From contig NZ_QXFH01000077.1 in assembly GCF_003581615.1 (NCBI RefSeq), positions 318,070 through 382,069 of the forward strand: DNA of 64,000 nucleotides. The letters run 5' to 3'. The notes beneath the pieces are model-generated. The model searched no databases. It saw nothing but the letters and a program-made list of their open reading frames with translations, and was not told where the DNA came from. The translations under genes and the position numbers were made by a program. This document shows positions 52,582 through 60,086 of the stretch, one piece after another (position 1 is the stretch's first letter; every line of letters starts with the position of its first letter). Source of the stretch: Flagellimonas lutimaris (GTDB lineage Bacteria > Bacteroidota > Bacteroidia > Flavobacteriales > Flavobacteriaceae).

Positions 52582-53448
52582 TCATTCCAAGTACTCTTTT
52601 AGGCATTCAATTTTGGACGAGTTCCTTAATCGGGCCAAAGCTTTTAACTTTATTTGTCTTACCCTTTCGGTTGTCAAATCTAAATTAAGGGCAATTTGTT
52701 CCAAACCCATTGTATCATTGGTGCCAATGCCAAAGTACATTTTAATGATATATGCTTCACGATAGTTTAGTATTTCCAAAATATCATTTAGTTCTAATTT
52801 TAATGAACCTTTGAGTAAGTTTTGCTCTGGACCGATGGTGTCATCTGAGCGCATGATATCGTGCAAATTGAAACCTTCCTCTCCAACTTTTAACGATTCA
52901 TCCATGGAAATTGGCCAAGAAGAATGTTTTAAACAAAGCCGAATCTCTGATAGTGATGAATCTATTAATTCAGATATTTCCTCTGCTGTGGGAGGTCTTT
53001 GGTTAACTTGTTCGAAATGGGAAGAAGCTTGGTTAATTTTATTGATGACATTTATTTTGTTCAGAGGTAACCTAACCATTCTTGATTTTTCGGATAGTGC
53101 CTGTATGATGCCTTGACGTATCCACCAAACGGCATAGGAAATAAACTTAAAGCCACGGGTTTCATCAAATTTTGTGGCTGCTTTAACCAATCCAAGGTTC
53201 CCTTCATTAATAAGGTCGTGAAGATTCATCCCTCTCGACTGGTATTGTTTGGCAACCGAAACAACAAACCTCAAATTGGCGGATACTAATTTCTCCAGTG
53301 CAGGAATATCCCCATTTCTGATTCGAATCGCTAATTCGACCTCTTCTTGTTCCGTAATCATTGGGATACGGCTTATATCACTAAGATATAGGGTAAGGGA
53401 AGGGGTATCCCTTTTGGTAATCTGTTTTGATATGGATAGAGGTCTCAT
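52582..53448 (-). CDS. RpoD-like sigma-70 paralogue
   Basis: The 288-residue sigma factor has the same layout as Bacteroidota primary RpoD: N-terminal MRPLSISKQITKRDTPSL, region 2 with LRFVVSVAKQYQSRGMNLHD and GFKFISYAVWWIRQGIIQAL (2.3/2.4), region 3 with LPLNKINVINKINQASSHFE, and region 4.2 LTTERVRQIKLKALARLR. Substitutions relative to the primary factor as I know it are frequent outside the DNA-contact parts, for example QSRGMNLHD for QNQGLTLPD and a diverged region 3.1-4.1. It is therefore a secondary group-2-like factor. It is the last gene of the bS21/NYN operon, 15 nt after NYN. Confidence 0.9.
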   Translation of the reverse strand: MRPLSISKQITKRDTPSLTLYLSDISRIPMITEQEEVELAIRIRNGDIPALEKLVSANLRFVVSVAKQYQSRGMNLHDLINEGNLGLVKAATKFDETRGFKFISYAVWWIRQGIIQALSEKSRMVRLPLNKINVINKINQASSHFEQVNQRPPTAEEISELIDSSLSEIRLCLKHSSWPISMDESLKVGEEGFNLHDIMRSDDTIGPEQNLLKGSLKLELNDILEILNYREAYIIKMYFGIGTNDTMGLEQIALNLDLTTERVRQIKLKALARLRNSSKIECLKEYLE

Positions 53449-53463
53449 AGTATTTCTTTTTCA

Positions 53464-54198
53464 TTAGGTCTTTGTCCTTACATAAATGAGGTTTCCATTA
53501 CCCTTGGGATTTTTTCTGGAACCTATTTCTATTTGATCTAAGGACTTGACCATGGGTGTCAATTTTCGGAATCCATAATTCCTTGAATCAAAATTGGGAT
53601 GCTTTTTTTGGAGCAACGTACCAACTTCGCCTAAGAATGCCCAGCCCTCTTCATCCTCCACGTCTGCAATGGTGGTAAGAATCAAGTCAATTACCTTAGG
53701 GGTGATTTTGTCAATCTTATTTTTATCATTCTTCTGCAGGGTGTTGGATTCACCTAATTGGGGTTTATGGAGTATTTCTAGGTAAATGAATTTATCACAG
53801 GAAACTATAAATGGGTCTGGGGTTTTTCTTTCCCCAATACCAAATACGGTCATTCCAGCTTCTCTTAGGCGTATGGCAAGTCTTGTAAAGTCACTATCAC
53901 TGGATACTAAGGCAAAACCATTTACCTTTCCAGAATAGAGGATGTCCATAGCATCTATTATCATGGCACTATCCGTAGAGTTTTTGCCTGTGGTGTACCC
54001 ATATTGTTGAACTGGGGTAATGGCATTTTTAAGAAGAACATCTTTCCATTTTACCAAACTTGGTTTAGTCCAGTCCCCGTAAATTCTCTTAATGCTAGGG
54101 TTGCCATATTTTGCAATCTCCTCCAACATCTCTTTGACATATTTGGAGGGAATATTATCACCATCGATTAAGACGGCAAGGTTTAAATCTTTATCCAT
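53464..54198 (-). CDS. NYN-domain (LabA/DUF88) RNase-like protein with C-terminal OST-HTH-like domain
   Basis: The 244-residue cytoplasmic protein starts with the NYN domain: AVLIDGDNIPSKYVKEML (Asp13, Asp15), STDSAMIIDAMDILYSG and LVSSDSDFTRLAIRLREAG, giving the acidic cluster of PIN/NYN ribonucleases. A linker (LGESNTLQKNDKNKIDK) leads to a second domain containing EGWAFLGEVGTLLQKKHPNFD and YGFRKLTPMVKSLDQIEI, which resembles the OST-HTH/LOTUS RNA-binding module. NYN-OST-HTH proteins are widespread in Bacteroidota. It sits 4 nt after the bS21 paralogue. It probably binds and may cut RNA; the target is unknown. Confidence 0.87.
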   Translation of the reverse strand: MDKDLNLAVLIDGDNIPSKYVKEMLEEIAKYGNPSIKRIYGDWTKPSLVKWKDVLLKNAITPVQQYGYTTGKNSTDSAMIIDAMDILYSGKVNGFALVSSDSDFTRLAIRLREAGMTVFGIGERKTPDPFIVSCDKFIYLEILHKPQLGESNTLQKNDKNKIDKITPKVIDLILTTIADVEDEEGWAFLGEVGTLLQKKHPNFDSRNYGFRKLTPMVKSLDQIEIGSRKNPKGNGNLIYVRTKT

Positions 54199-54202
54199 AA
54201 AA

Positions 54203-54397
54203 TCACTCTTCGTTCCTTTTCAAGTACTCATTTTTGTAGACAGCCTTTGCAATAAGCTCTCTTTTTTCCTTGGATTTTTTGGTAAATTCTTGATTGTTCC
54301 TAATGTTTTTTAGTTGTTTAGTGTTTCGAACTTTATTTCTATATCTTTTCAAAGCTCTTTCTATGTTCTCACCTGGAACCAATTTAATTTTAAGCAT
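54203..54397 (-). CDS. rpsU: Ribosomal protein bS21 paralogue
   Basis: The 64-residue basic protein has the bS21 pattern MLKIKLVPGENIERALKRYR, QEFTKKSKEKRELIAKAVYK and a C-terminal KNEYLKRNEE. bS21 binds the small subunit next to the anti-Shine-Dalgarno end of 16S rRNA and so affects start choice. There is no Shine-Dalgarno-like sequence before this ATG. In Bacteroidota the main rpsU normally lies by a xerC-like gene and tuf, so this operonic copy is likely a second bS21. It starts an operon with the NYN protein (4 nt) and sigma factor. Confidence 0.85.
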   Translation of the reverse strand: MLKIKLVPGENIERALKRYRNKVRNTKQLKNIRNNQEFTKKSKEKRELIAKAVYKNEYLKRNEE

Positions 54398-54756
54398 ATC
54401 TAATTTTTAATGTATTATTTTGAATACGGCCACAGAACAATACTTTTTTAAGCACGGTCCTTTTCCAAGAAATATGAAGATTTCTTGACCAGTATAATTT
54501 TAGACTTTGGCCTCACTGGCCTTTGATGAGGTTATTGTTTCAAGCAAAAAATACCAAGAAGCGGCTCTGGATAATTGGAAATATGCAATGGAGAGCTATC
54601 TTTTTATTTAAGGATTGGAGCAATCGTTGTCCCTAATACACAATGGAATGTAAAGGAAAGGATTTAAATTGAGAGTAAACCTGTTTGCGCTGTTTATTTT
54701 GAAGGAACACCCTCCATTTACTTTTGAAAGGAAACCAATTGGCGTTCGTTGTTTGA
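54398..54756. other. Intergenic region upstream of the bS21 operon
   Basis: 359 nt between the stop of mnmE and the bS21 paralogue. It carries the 7-bp inverted repeat at 54467-54486 and no clear -7 box; a different sigma factor or unusual promoter is possible. A short open fragment near 54512-54610 is too weak to call. Confidence 0.5.
54467..54486. promoter_or_regulatory. Inverted repeat AAGAAAT-N6-ATTTCTT
   Basis: Perfect 7-bp arms (54467-54473 and 54480-54486) with a 6-nt spacer, about 70-90 nt before the bS21 paralogue start. It could be an operator for this operon. Confidence 0.35.
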
Positions 54757-56127
54757 TTACTTTCCGATACAGAAATTGGAAAAAATATTGCCCAATAAAT
54801 CGTCTGTGGTCACACTTCCTGTGATTTCTCCCAAATGATAGAGTGCTTGACGAATATCAATGGCCATCAAGTCGCTGGACAGTTCCATATCCAAGCCTTC
54901 TTTTACCTTTTGAATTTCCTCCAAAGCTTTTAACAAGGCATCGTAGTGTCTACTATTGGTAATTATGGTAGTGTCCCCGCTTAATGCCCCTGAATCTACC
55001 AACGAAAGAAGCTTTTCCTCTAGTTCGGAAATACCCGTTTTAAACTTTGCTGAAAGGAAAAGTACATTGGGTATTTCTGATGCTATCTTTTCTTTTTGCT
55101 TTGGATTTAAGAGATCCATTTTATTGCAGATGGAAAGCAACTGTTTATTAGGGTATCGCTTTTGAATTTGTTCCAATTCAGATTTGTCAAAATCCATTCC
55201 GTCGAATAGGTAAATAATGAGCCGGGCCTTTTCAATTTTTTCAAAGGTACGCTCAATGCCTATTTTTTCTACCACATCCACCGTTTCACGGATTCCTGCG
55301 GTATCAATAAACCTAAAACCGATACCTTTTATACTAATATGGTCCTCGACCGTATCTCTGGTAGTTCCTGCAATTTCACTCACAATCGCTCTTTCTTCAT
55401 TGAGCAAAACATTCAGTAAGGTTGATTTCCCAACGTTTGGTTGCCCTACAATAGCTACGGGAATTCCATTTTTGATGACGTTGCCAAGGGCGAAGGAGTC
55501 AATCAGTTTTTTAAGGACGTTGCTGATTTTGGTAAGTAATTCGTTGAACTGGGTTCTGTCCGCAAATTCTACGTCTTCTTGGGAAAAATCGAGTTCCAGT
55601 TCAATAAGCGAAGCAAAATTAAGCAGTTCTTGTCTTAGTTCTTGGATTTCGTTACTGAACCCACCGCGCATTTGTTGCATGGCGATGTCGTGGGCTGCCT
55701 CACTATCGCTAGCAATTAAGTCGGCCACAGCTTCCGCCTGACTGAGATCCATTTTCCCATTTAAAAAGGCTCTAAGGGTAAACTCTCCGGCAGATGCAGC
55801 ACGGCAACCATTCCTCAGCAACAATTGAATAATTTGCTGTTGGATAAAAGGGGAGCCGTGACAAGAAATCTCCACCACATTTTCACCCGTGTAGGAATGG
55901 GGCCCTTTAAAAATGGACACCAACGCCTCATCCAGAATTTTACCACCATCAACAATATTTCCCAAATGGATAGTATGGCTTTTCTGTTTCACTAATTTTT
56001 TATCTTTAATGGACTTGAACAACTTATCCACCAAGGTAATGGCATCTGGTCCTGAAGCGCGGATTACCGCAATAGCCCCTGTTCCAGAAGGGGTTGCCAA
56101 GGCTACGATGTTATCTGTGTACGACAT
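54757..56127 (-). CDS. mnmE: tRNA modification GTPase MnmE
   Basis: GTPase that with MnmG installs the (c)mnm5 group on wobble U34 of tRNA. The 456-residue protein has the TrmE N-terminal domain (DNIVALATPSGTGAIAVIRA, SCHGSPFIQQQII, AGEFTLRAFLNGKMDLSQAEA), the inserted G domain (GQPNVGKSTLLNVLL, DTAGIRETVD, CNKMDLL) and the C-terminal end IFSNFCIGK with the essential C-x-G-K. A TACTTTTG box precedes the ATG at 56127, divergent from the DUF4870 gene. Confidence 0.97.
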   Translation of the reverse strand: MSYTDNIVALATPSGTGAIAVIRASGPDAITLVDKLFKSIKDKKLVKQKSHTIHLGNIVDGGKILDEALVSIFKGPHSYTGENVVEISCHGSPFIQQQIIQLLLRNGCRAASAGEFTLRAFLNGKMDLSQAEAVADLIASDSEAAHDIAMQQMRGGFSNEIQELRQELLNFASLIELELDFSQEDVEFADRTQFNELLTKISNVLKKLIDSFALGNVIKNGIPVAIVGQPNVGKSTLLNVLLNEERAIVSEIAGTTRDTVEDHISIKGIGFRFIDTAGIRETVDVVEKIGIERTFEKIEKARLIIYLFDGMDFDKSELEQIQKRYPNKQLLSICNKMDLLNPKQKEKIASEIPNVLFLSAKFKTGISELEEKLLSLVDSGALSGDTTIITNSRHYDALLKALEEIQKVKEGLDMELSSDLMAIDIRQALYHLGEITGSVTTDDLLGNIFSNFCIGK

Positions 56128-56132
56128 GGGTG

Positions 56133-56140
56133 CAAAAGTA
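56133..56140 (-). promoter_or_regulatory. Candidate -7 box (TACTTTTG) of mnmE
   Basis: TACTTTTGCACCC directly precedes the ATG on the minus strand; TACTTTTG is an exact TAnnTTTG match and would give a near-leaderless mnmE transcript. Confidence 0.55.
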
Positions 56141-56213
56141 CAAATTAGCTGGTGTTTGTAACATTTTTAGTGATTTGTATACTAATAAGTTAAATCATCA
56201 AAATCAATCAAAA

Positions 56214-56576
56214 ATGGAAGTTATAAATCAAAAAGCAGTAAGAACGGACAACACTTTGTTGGCCGTGACGCATCTTACACAACTTTTGTCGTATGTAACA
56301 GGTTTTGGAAGCCTTATTGTTCCCTTGATAATTTGGCTATCATCAAAAGATAAGGTGCAGGGAATGGACGAGCATGGAAAGGCTATTATAAATTTTCAAA
56401 TTAGTCTGATACTTTACATCATTATCAGCATTCCTGCCATTTTACTTTTGGGCTTGGGTATATTGGGCTTGATAGGAGTAGGGATCATTGGGTTTATATT
56501 ACCTATCGTTAACGCGGTCAAGGCTGCAAACGGCGAATCTCCGTCGCATTTTATGACGATAAGATTTTTAAGATAG
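56214..56576 (+). CDS. DUF4870-like small membrane protein
   Basis: The 120-residue protein starts MEVINQKAVRTDNTLLAVTH. It has three hydrophobic helices and the DUF4870 signature YVTGFGSLIVPLIIWLSSKD, followed by a conserved short cytosolic loop GMDEHGKAIINFQISLILY and a last helix ending VNAVKAANG. The ATG at 56214 follows the usual 'caaaa' leader; the frame extends upstream to 56094 but that part overlaps mnmE on the other strand and is not conserved-looking. It is divergent from mnmE with an 86-nt gap. Function unknown; such proteins are small integral inner-membrane proteins of broad distribution. Confidence 0.85.
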   Translation: MEVINQKAVRTDNTLLAVTHLTQLLSYVTGFGSLIVPLIIWLSSKDKVQGMDEHGKAIINFQISLILYIIISIPAILLLGLGILGLIGVGIIGFILPIVNAVKAANGESPSHFMTIRFLR

Positions 56577-56580
56577 GATA

Positions 56581-57528
56581 TTAAAAATAAGTTTTGGTAC
56601 TATTCAGATCTAACCATCTGTTCTTATATACTTTTTTAGGTCTTCTAAGTTTTTTTTCCACAAATATTATTACCAAAGAGTACTTGATAAACAACCCCCA
56701 GCTAATTAAAAAGGCCAATATTTTTTTAAATAATTTATCTTTTGGATAAAAGACTTTTGTATCATAGTAAAATACGGCGTTCGAAAATTTAATCTTATAA
56801 TTTATATTACCCCAACCAGTATCCAACAACTTATAATTATTTAAAAAACACCATTCTATTTGATTAACAAACATTAGTTTTCCTAAACTATATTTGTAAT
56901 AGGACTGGTCAAAAGAAGAAATAGCTGCTTTAAGGATATTGTTGTGAGTGTATCCTAAAGAAATTGCTATTGGGTTATTATTAGCGTATAGGACAAAAAG
57001 AGCAGCATTTTTGGATAGAATCAACTTATAACAAGATTTTACGTAGAAGTTCCATTTAGTCAAGGCCGTATGCTTATGAGTCCTTCCTTCAAATCTTTTA
57101 AGAATATATTCCTTTAAGGTCTTAAATAAAAGATGATAATTGTCTTTATTTATATCTCCATGATACACTTTTAAGTGAATACTATAATCTCGATGTAGTC
57201 TTTGTCTATCTTGTCGTAAGTTTTTATATGTTTTCTTTCCCAAGACATCTTTTAAGTAGTCTATAGCGGATAATGAATTTGAAAAATCCATAGCGTATCC
57301 CAAACGATAGGACTTTGAATAAAAATCATAACCATTCTTTAGAGTCATTTTTCTTCTACCTACATATGGCATCACATAATTGACAATCTGAACTTCATTC
57401 GTTTCAGCATCGTTATCCACAAAATAAGATTTTGGAACATTTTTGATTTCTTTATAATAGAAGGGCACTTTATTTTTTTCAAAAAAACAAAAAGCAAAAT
57501 TATGGTAGTTTACACCTAGTTTTTTCAT
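56581..57528 (-). CDS. FemAB/GNAT-like acyltransferase, third copy
   Basis: The 315-residue protein is homologous to the gene at 8150-9406: LRQDRQRLHRDYSIHLKVYH matches its LKKYRKKLEQSFDINVKMYT, and ALFVLYANNNPIAISLGY matches GLFVIFDDKKPIAVTLNY. ILKAAISSFDQSYYKYSLG also corresponds. It lacks the charged C-terminal extension and ends in a basic, hydrophobic stretch (LISWGLFIKYSLVIIFV) that suggests membrane attachment. ATG 57528 is preferred over a TTG at 57561. It is far from the polysaccharide locus, between housekeeping genes, with only 4 nt to the convergent DUF4870 gene. The substrate is unknown. Confidence 0.75.
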   Translation of the reverse strand: MKKLGVNYHNFAFCFFEKNKVPFYYKEIKNVPKSYFVDNDAETNEVQIVNYVMPYVGRRKMTLKNGYDFYSKSYRLGYAMDFSNSLSAIDYLKDVLGKKTYKNLRQDRQRLHRDYSIHLKVYHGDINKDNYHLLFKTLKEYILKRFEGRTHKHTALTKWNFYVKSCYKLILSKNAALFVLYANNNPIAISLGYTHNNILKAAISSFDQSYYKYSLGKLMFVNQIEWCFLNNYKLLDTGWGNINYKIKFSNAVFYYDTKVFYPKDKLFKKILAFLISWGLFIKYSLVIIFVEKKLRRPKKVYKNRWLDLNSTKTYF

Positions 57529-57626
57529 TTGAAATGGTATCCTAATTAGGTAAATAAACAAAAGGGGGCAAACAAATGGAAATTTGCGCCCCCTGATTTT
57601 TAATTATTCAATAAATATTTTATGAT

Positions 57627-58694
57627 TTAATCATATTGAAAATAAGTAGCCCAGTTATTACCAGGGAAATCACAACCGTCTGCCCAAGCTGTTTCCTCAC
57701 ATGTGTTACAATCTAAAGGAGTTGGAATAATTAATGGTTGTACTCCTTCTGAAATTAAAATAACACCTGTTACATTGCCACATTCAGGATTAAAATCAGT
57801 TCCATTTTCTTGAGCGAGTGCTACCAACTCATCAACATGGCCAGAGGTAAATGTGCCCAGATTACATTCTGCACAGGATTCATCCTCAATATCATCCAAT
57901 AGTTTCCAAATGGCAAACTGGAGATCTCCATAGGTATAAGCTTCGCCACTAGATACACTGGGCTCGCCGACAATATTTTGATTCAACAACCAATTCACTA
58001 AGTCAAAATTCTCGGGATATTCAAAGGCACTATCAGGAAGTTCTTCATTTAAAGCATAAACATCGGCAGTATAACAATTGCTTAACTGTATAGGAGAATC
58101 ATTATCGATACACCAAGCTCCATAAGATCCAGCTAGAGAGCCTTCACCTATTGTAATATTAAGATATGCGTCAGGGCCTTGATTTACGGTACAAAATTCC
58201 AGGGTTTCCGGAAGATTCGCTACTATGGTCTCAACTGAACTTGAAACACATTCCACAACCGCATGAGCTGCTATATATGGTCCTTTTTCGATAGGAACTT
58301 CATAAGTAACGGTTTTTTCACAGGCAAATTCGTCTGAATATTCGAAATTACCATTTTTAGGATTTCCGGCATTGGTAATAGGAAACTCTTCGGGAGAATT
58401 CACAACAGATAGGTGAGTCTCAGTAATACACCATTCATCATTTGTGATTTCATAGGTAATTAAATAATTGCCCCCTATTTCAGAAACTGTTACTTTACCT
58501 ACTTCAATGTTTTGTCCTGCATAAAGAATAGCTTCCGACGTAAGGCATTCTTCAGAAAAATCAAACTCAACAGAGTTATTTTTTATTTTACCTTTTCCTG
58601 CTGTGGCCTCCAAGTTTTCTCCTGAAGGCTCCACCTCACAGGCAAAAAAAGTGAACGCGAATATCGCAAAAAGGGCTAGTGTTAATTTTTTCAT
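57627..58694 (-). CDS. Cys-rich lipoprotein, thioester-domain-like region
   Basis: The 355-residue protein has a lipoprotein signal (MKKLTLALFAIFAFTFFAC, Cys19). The mature chain has about 15 Cys and two related N-terminal beta-type segments (about 40-95 and 105-160). A third region has SYGAWCIDNDSPIQ (about 190-203) and, some 60 residues on, YTYGDLQFAIWKLLDDIED (about 250-268). The pair of a Cys after an aromatic and a Gln in 'LQFAIW' recalls thioester-forming adhesion domains of Gram-positive surface proteins, where the Cys and Gln crosslink. This is a tentative reading. ATG 58694 is used instead of TTG 58700. Confidence 0.65.
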   Translation of the reverse strand: MKKLTLALFAIFAFTFFACEVEPSGENLEATAGKGKIKNNSVEFDFSEECLTSEAILYAGQNIEVGKVTVSEIGGNYLITYEITNDEWCITETHLSVVNSPEEFPITNAGNPKNGNFEYSDEFACEKTVTYEVPIEKGPYIAAHAVVECVSSSVETIVANLPETLEFCTVNQGPDAYLNITIGEGSLAGSYGAWCIDNDSPIQLSNCYTADVYALNEELPDSAFEYPENFDLVNWLLNQNIVGEPSVSSGEAYTYGDLQFAIWKLLDDIEDESCAECNLGTFTSGHVDELVALAQENGTDFNPECGNVTGVILISEGVQPLIIPTPLDCNTCEETAWADGCDFPGNNWATYFQYD

Positions 58695-58848
58695 GTTCAA
58701 TAGTTTAAGGTTTAAATCTTATTCTATCGAAACTATACAAAATAGACTTCCTTAAACGATTTCGCCGATGAAGGAATAGATTACTCGATTAATTGCAGGA
58801 TTGCATATTAATACCCTGATTACGAATGGTTTATTTGTGGGAATTGTC

Positions 58849-59967
58849 CTAACTGTTCAACATAACGGGCATCACCAACATTGTTACGTGCTCACCTTCA
58901 TCCAGTCCGTCGATAGGAGTGAGGATTCCCGCTCTGTTTGGTAAGCTCATTTCCAATGAAACTTCATCAGAGGACAAATTGTTCAACATTTCCAATAAGA
59001 ATCTAGAGTTGAAACCAATTTGCATATCGTCTCCTTGATAGGAACACGAAAGTCTTTCTTCAGCTTTATTACTGTAATCCACATCTTCTGCAGAAATATT
59101 CAATTCAGCTCCAGCAACTTTTAAACGTATCTGGTGCGTGGTCTTATTGGAGAAAATAGAAACCCGACGAACAGAACTCTGGAACTGGTTTCTGGCAATC
59201 GTTAATTTGTTTGGATTTTCTTTTGGAATCACCGCTTCGTAGTTCGGGTATTTTCCGTCAATCAAACGACAAACCAATTCAGTATTATCAAAATAAAACT
59301 TGGCATTACTGTCATTGTATTCGATAGTCACTTCAGATTCTGAACCTGCCAAAATACCTTTTAAAAGAGTTAATGGTTTTTTAGGCATAATGAATTCTGC
59401 CACCTCGGAAGCTGAAACATCCTGACGTTGATATTTTACCAGTTTGTGGGCATCTGTGGCCACAAAAGTTAAATTCTCTGGAGAGAACTGGAAAAACACT
59501 CCGCTCATTACTGGGCGAAGGTCATCGTTACCTGCAGCGAATATAGTTTTGTTGATGGCGGTTGCCAAAATATCCCCCAATAGAGTAGTGGAACTCGGAT
59601 TGGATACTTCTACCGCTTTAGGGAATTCTGCTCCATCCGCATATGCCAATGCATATTTACCGTGGTTGGAACTAATTTCCACCGTATTGTTATCCTCAAC
59701 AACAAAAGTCAAAGGTTGTTCCGGAAATGTTTTCAAAGTATCCAAAAGCAAACGAGCAGGAACTGCGATAGTGCCTTCGGAATCGGAATCCACTTCCAAA
59801 ACCGTACTCATGGTAGTTTCTAAGTCCGATGCGGAAACCGTTAGTTTACTTTCTTTAAGATCGAACAAAAAATTGTCCAGGATGGGCAAGGTGTTGCTAT
59901 TGTTGATAACTCCCCCCAAAACCTGAAGCTGTTTCAATAAATATGTACTGGATACAATAAACTTCAT
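58849..59967 (-). CDS. dnaN: DNA polymerase III beta sliding clamp
   Basis: Processivity clamp of the replicative polymerase; 372 residues in three similar domains. Matches include VSSTYLLKQLQVLGGVI, TLPILDNFLFDL, LRPVMSGVFFQF, ATDAHKLVKYQ, CRLIDGKYPNYEAVIP and the C-terminal GLDEGEHVTMLVMPVML with the M-P-x-R/M-L end typical of the family. ATG 59967 is preferred over the TTG at 59970. The gene is separate from dnaA in this segment, as in other Flavobacteriaceae. Confidence 0.97.
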   Translation of the reverse strand: MKFIVSSTYLLKQLQVLGGVINNSNTLPILDNFLFDLKESKLTVSASDLETTMSTVLEVDSDSEGTIAVPARLLLDTLKTFPEQPLTFVVEDNNTVEISSNHGKYALAYADGAEFPKAVEVSNPSSTTLLGDILATAINKTIFAAGNDDLRPVMSGVFFQFSPENLTFVATDAHKLVKYQRQDVSASEVAEFIMPKKPLTLLKGILAGSESEVTIEYNDSNAKFYFDNTELVCRLIDGKYPNYEAVIPKENPNKLTIARNQFQSSVRRVSIFSNKTTHQIRLKVAGAELNISAEDVDYSNKAEERLSCSYQGDDMQIGFNSRFLLEMLNNLSSDEVSLEMSLPNRAGILTPIDGLDEGEHVTMLVMPVMLNS

Positions 59968-60039
59968 CAACGAAATACTTTAGTATAGTTGCTTTTTTAG
60001 CAATTTCCCCTTTTTAAGGGCATTTAAAATCAATAAAAA

Positions 60040-60047
60040 CAAATATA
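60040..60047 (-). promoter_or_regulatory. Candidate -7 box (TATATTTG) for dnaN
   Basis: Exact TAnnTTTG on the minus strand 72 nt upstream of the dnaN ATG; a second, TAAATTTG, lies further upstream at about 60071-60078. Small A/T-rich hairpins lie between the box and the ATG. Confidence 0.4.
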
Positions 60048-60086
60048 TCCCAAATGGATTTAGCAGAGAAACAAATTTATCAACAG

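Noticed and set aside
54512-54610. Open fragment reading SLAFDEVIVSSKKYQEAALD upstream of the bS21 paralogue
   Set aside because: About 35 codons without a proper start; may be a remnant but cannot be told from chance.
55217-55741. Long plus-strand frame (174 codons) antisense to mnmE
   Set aside because: It is Ser-rich, has no homologous motifs and lies wholly inside the well-matched mnmE gene; an antisense shadow.
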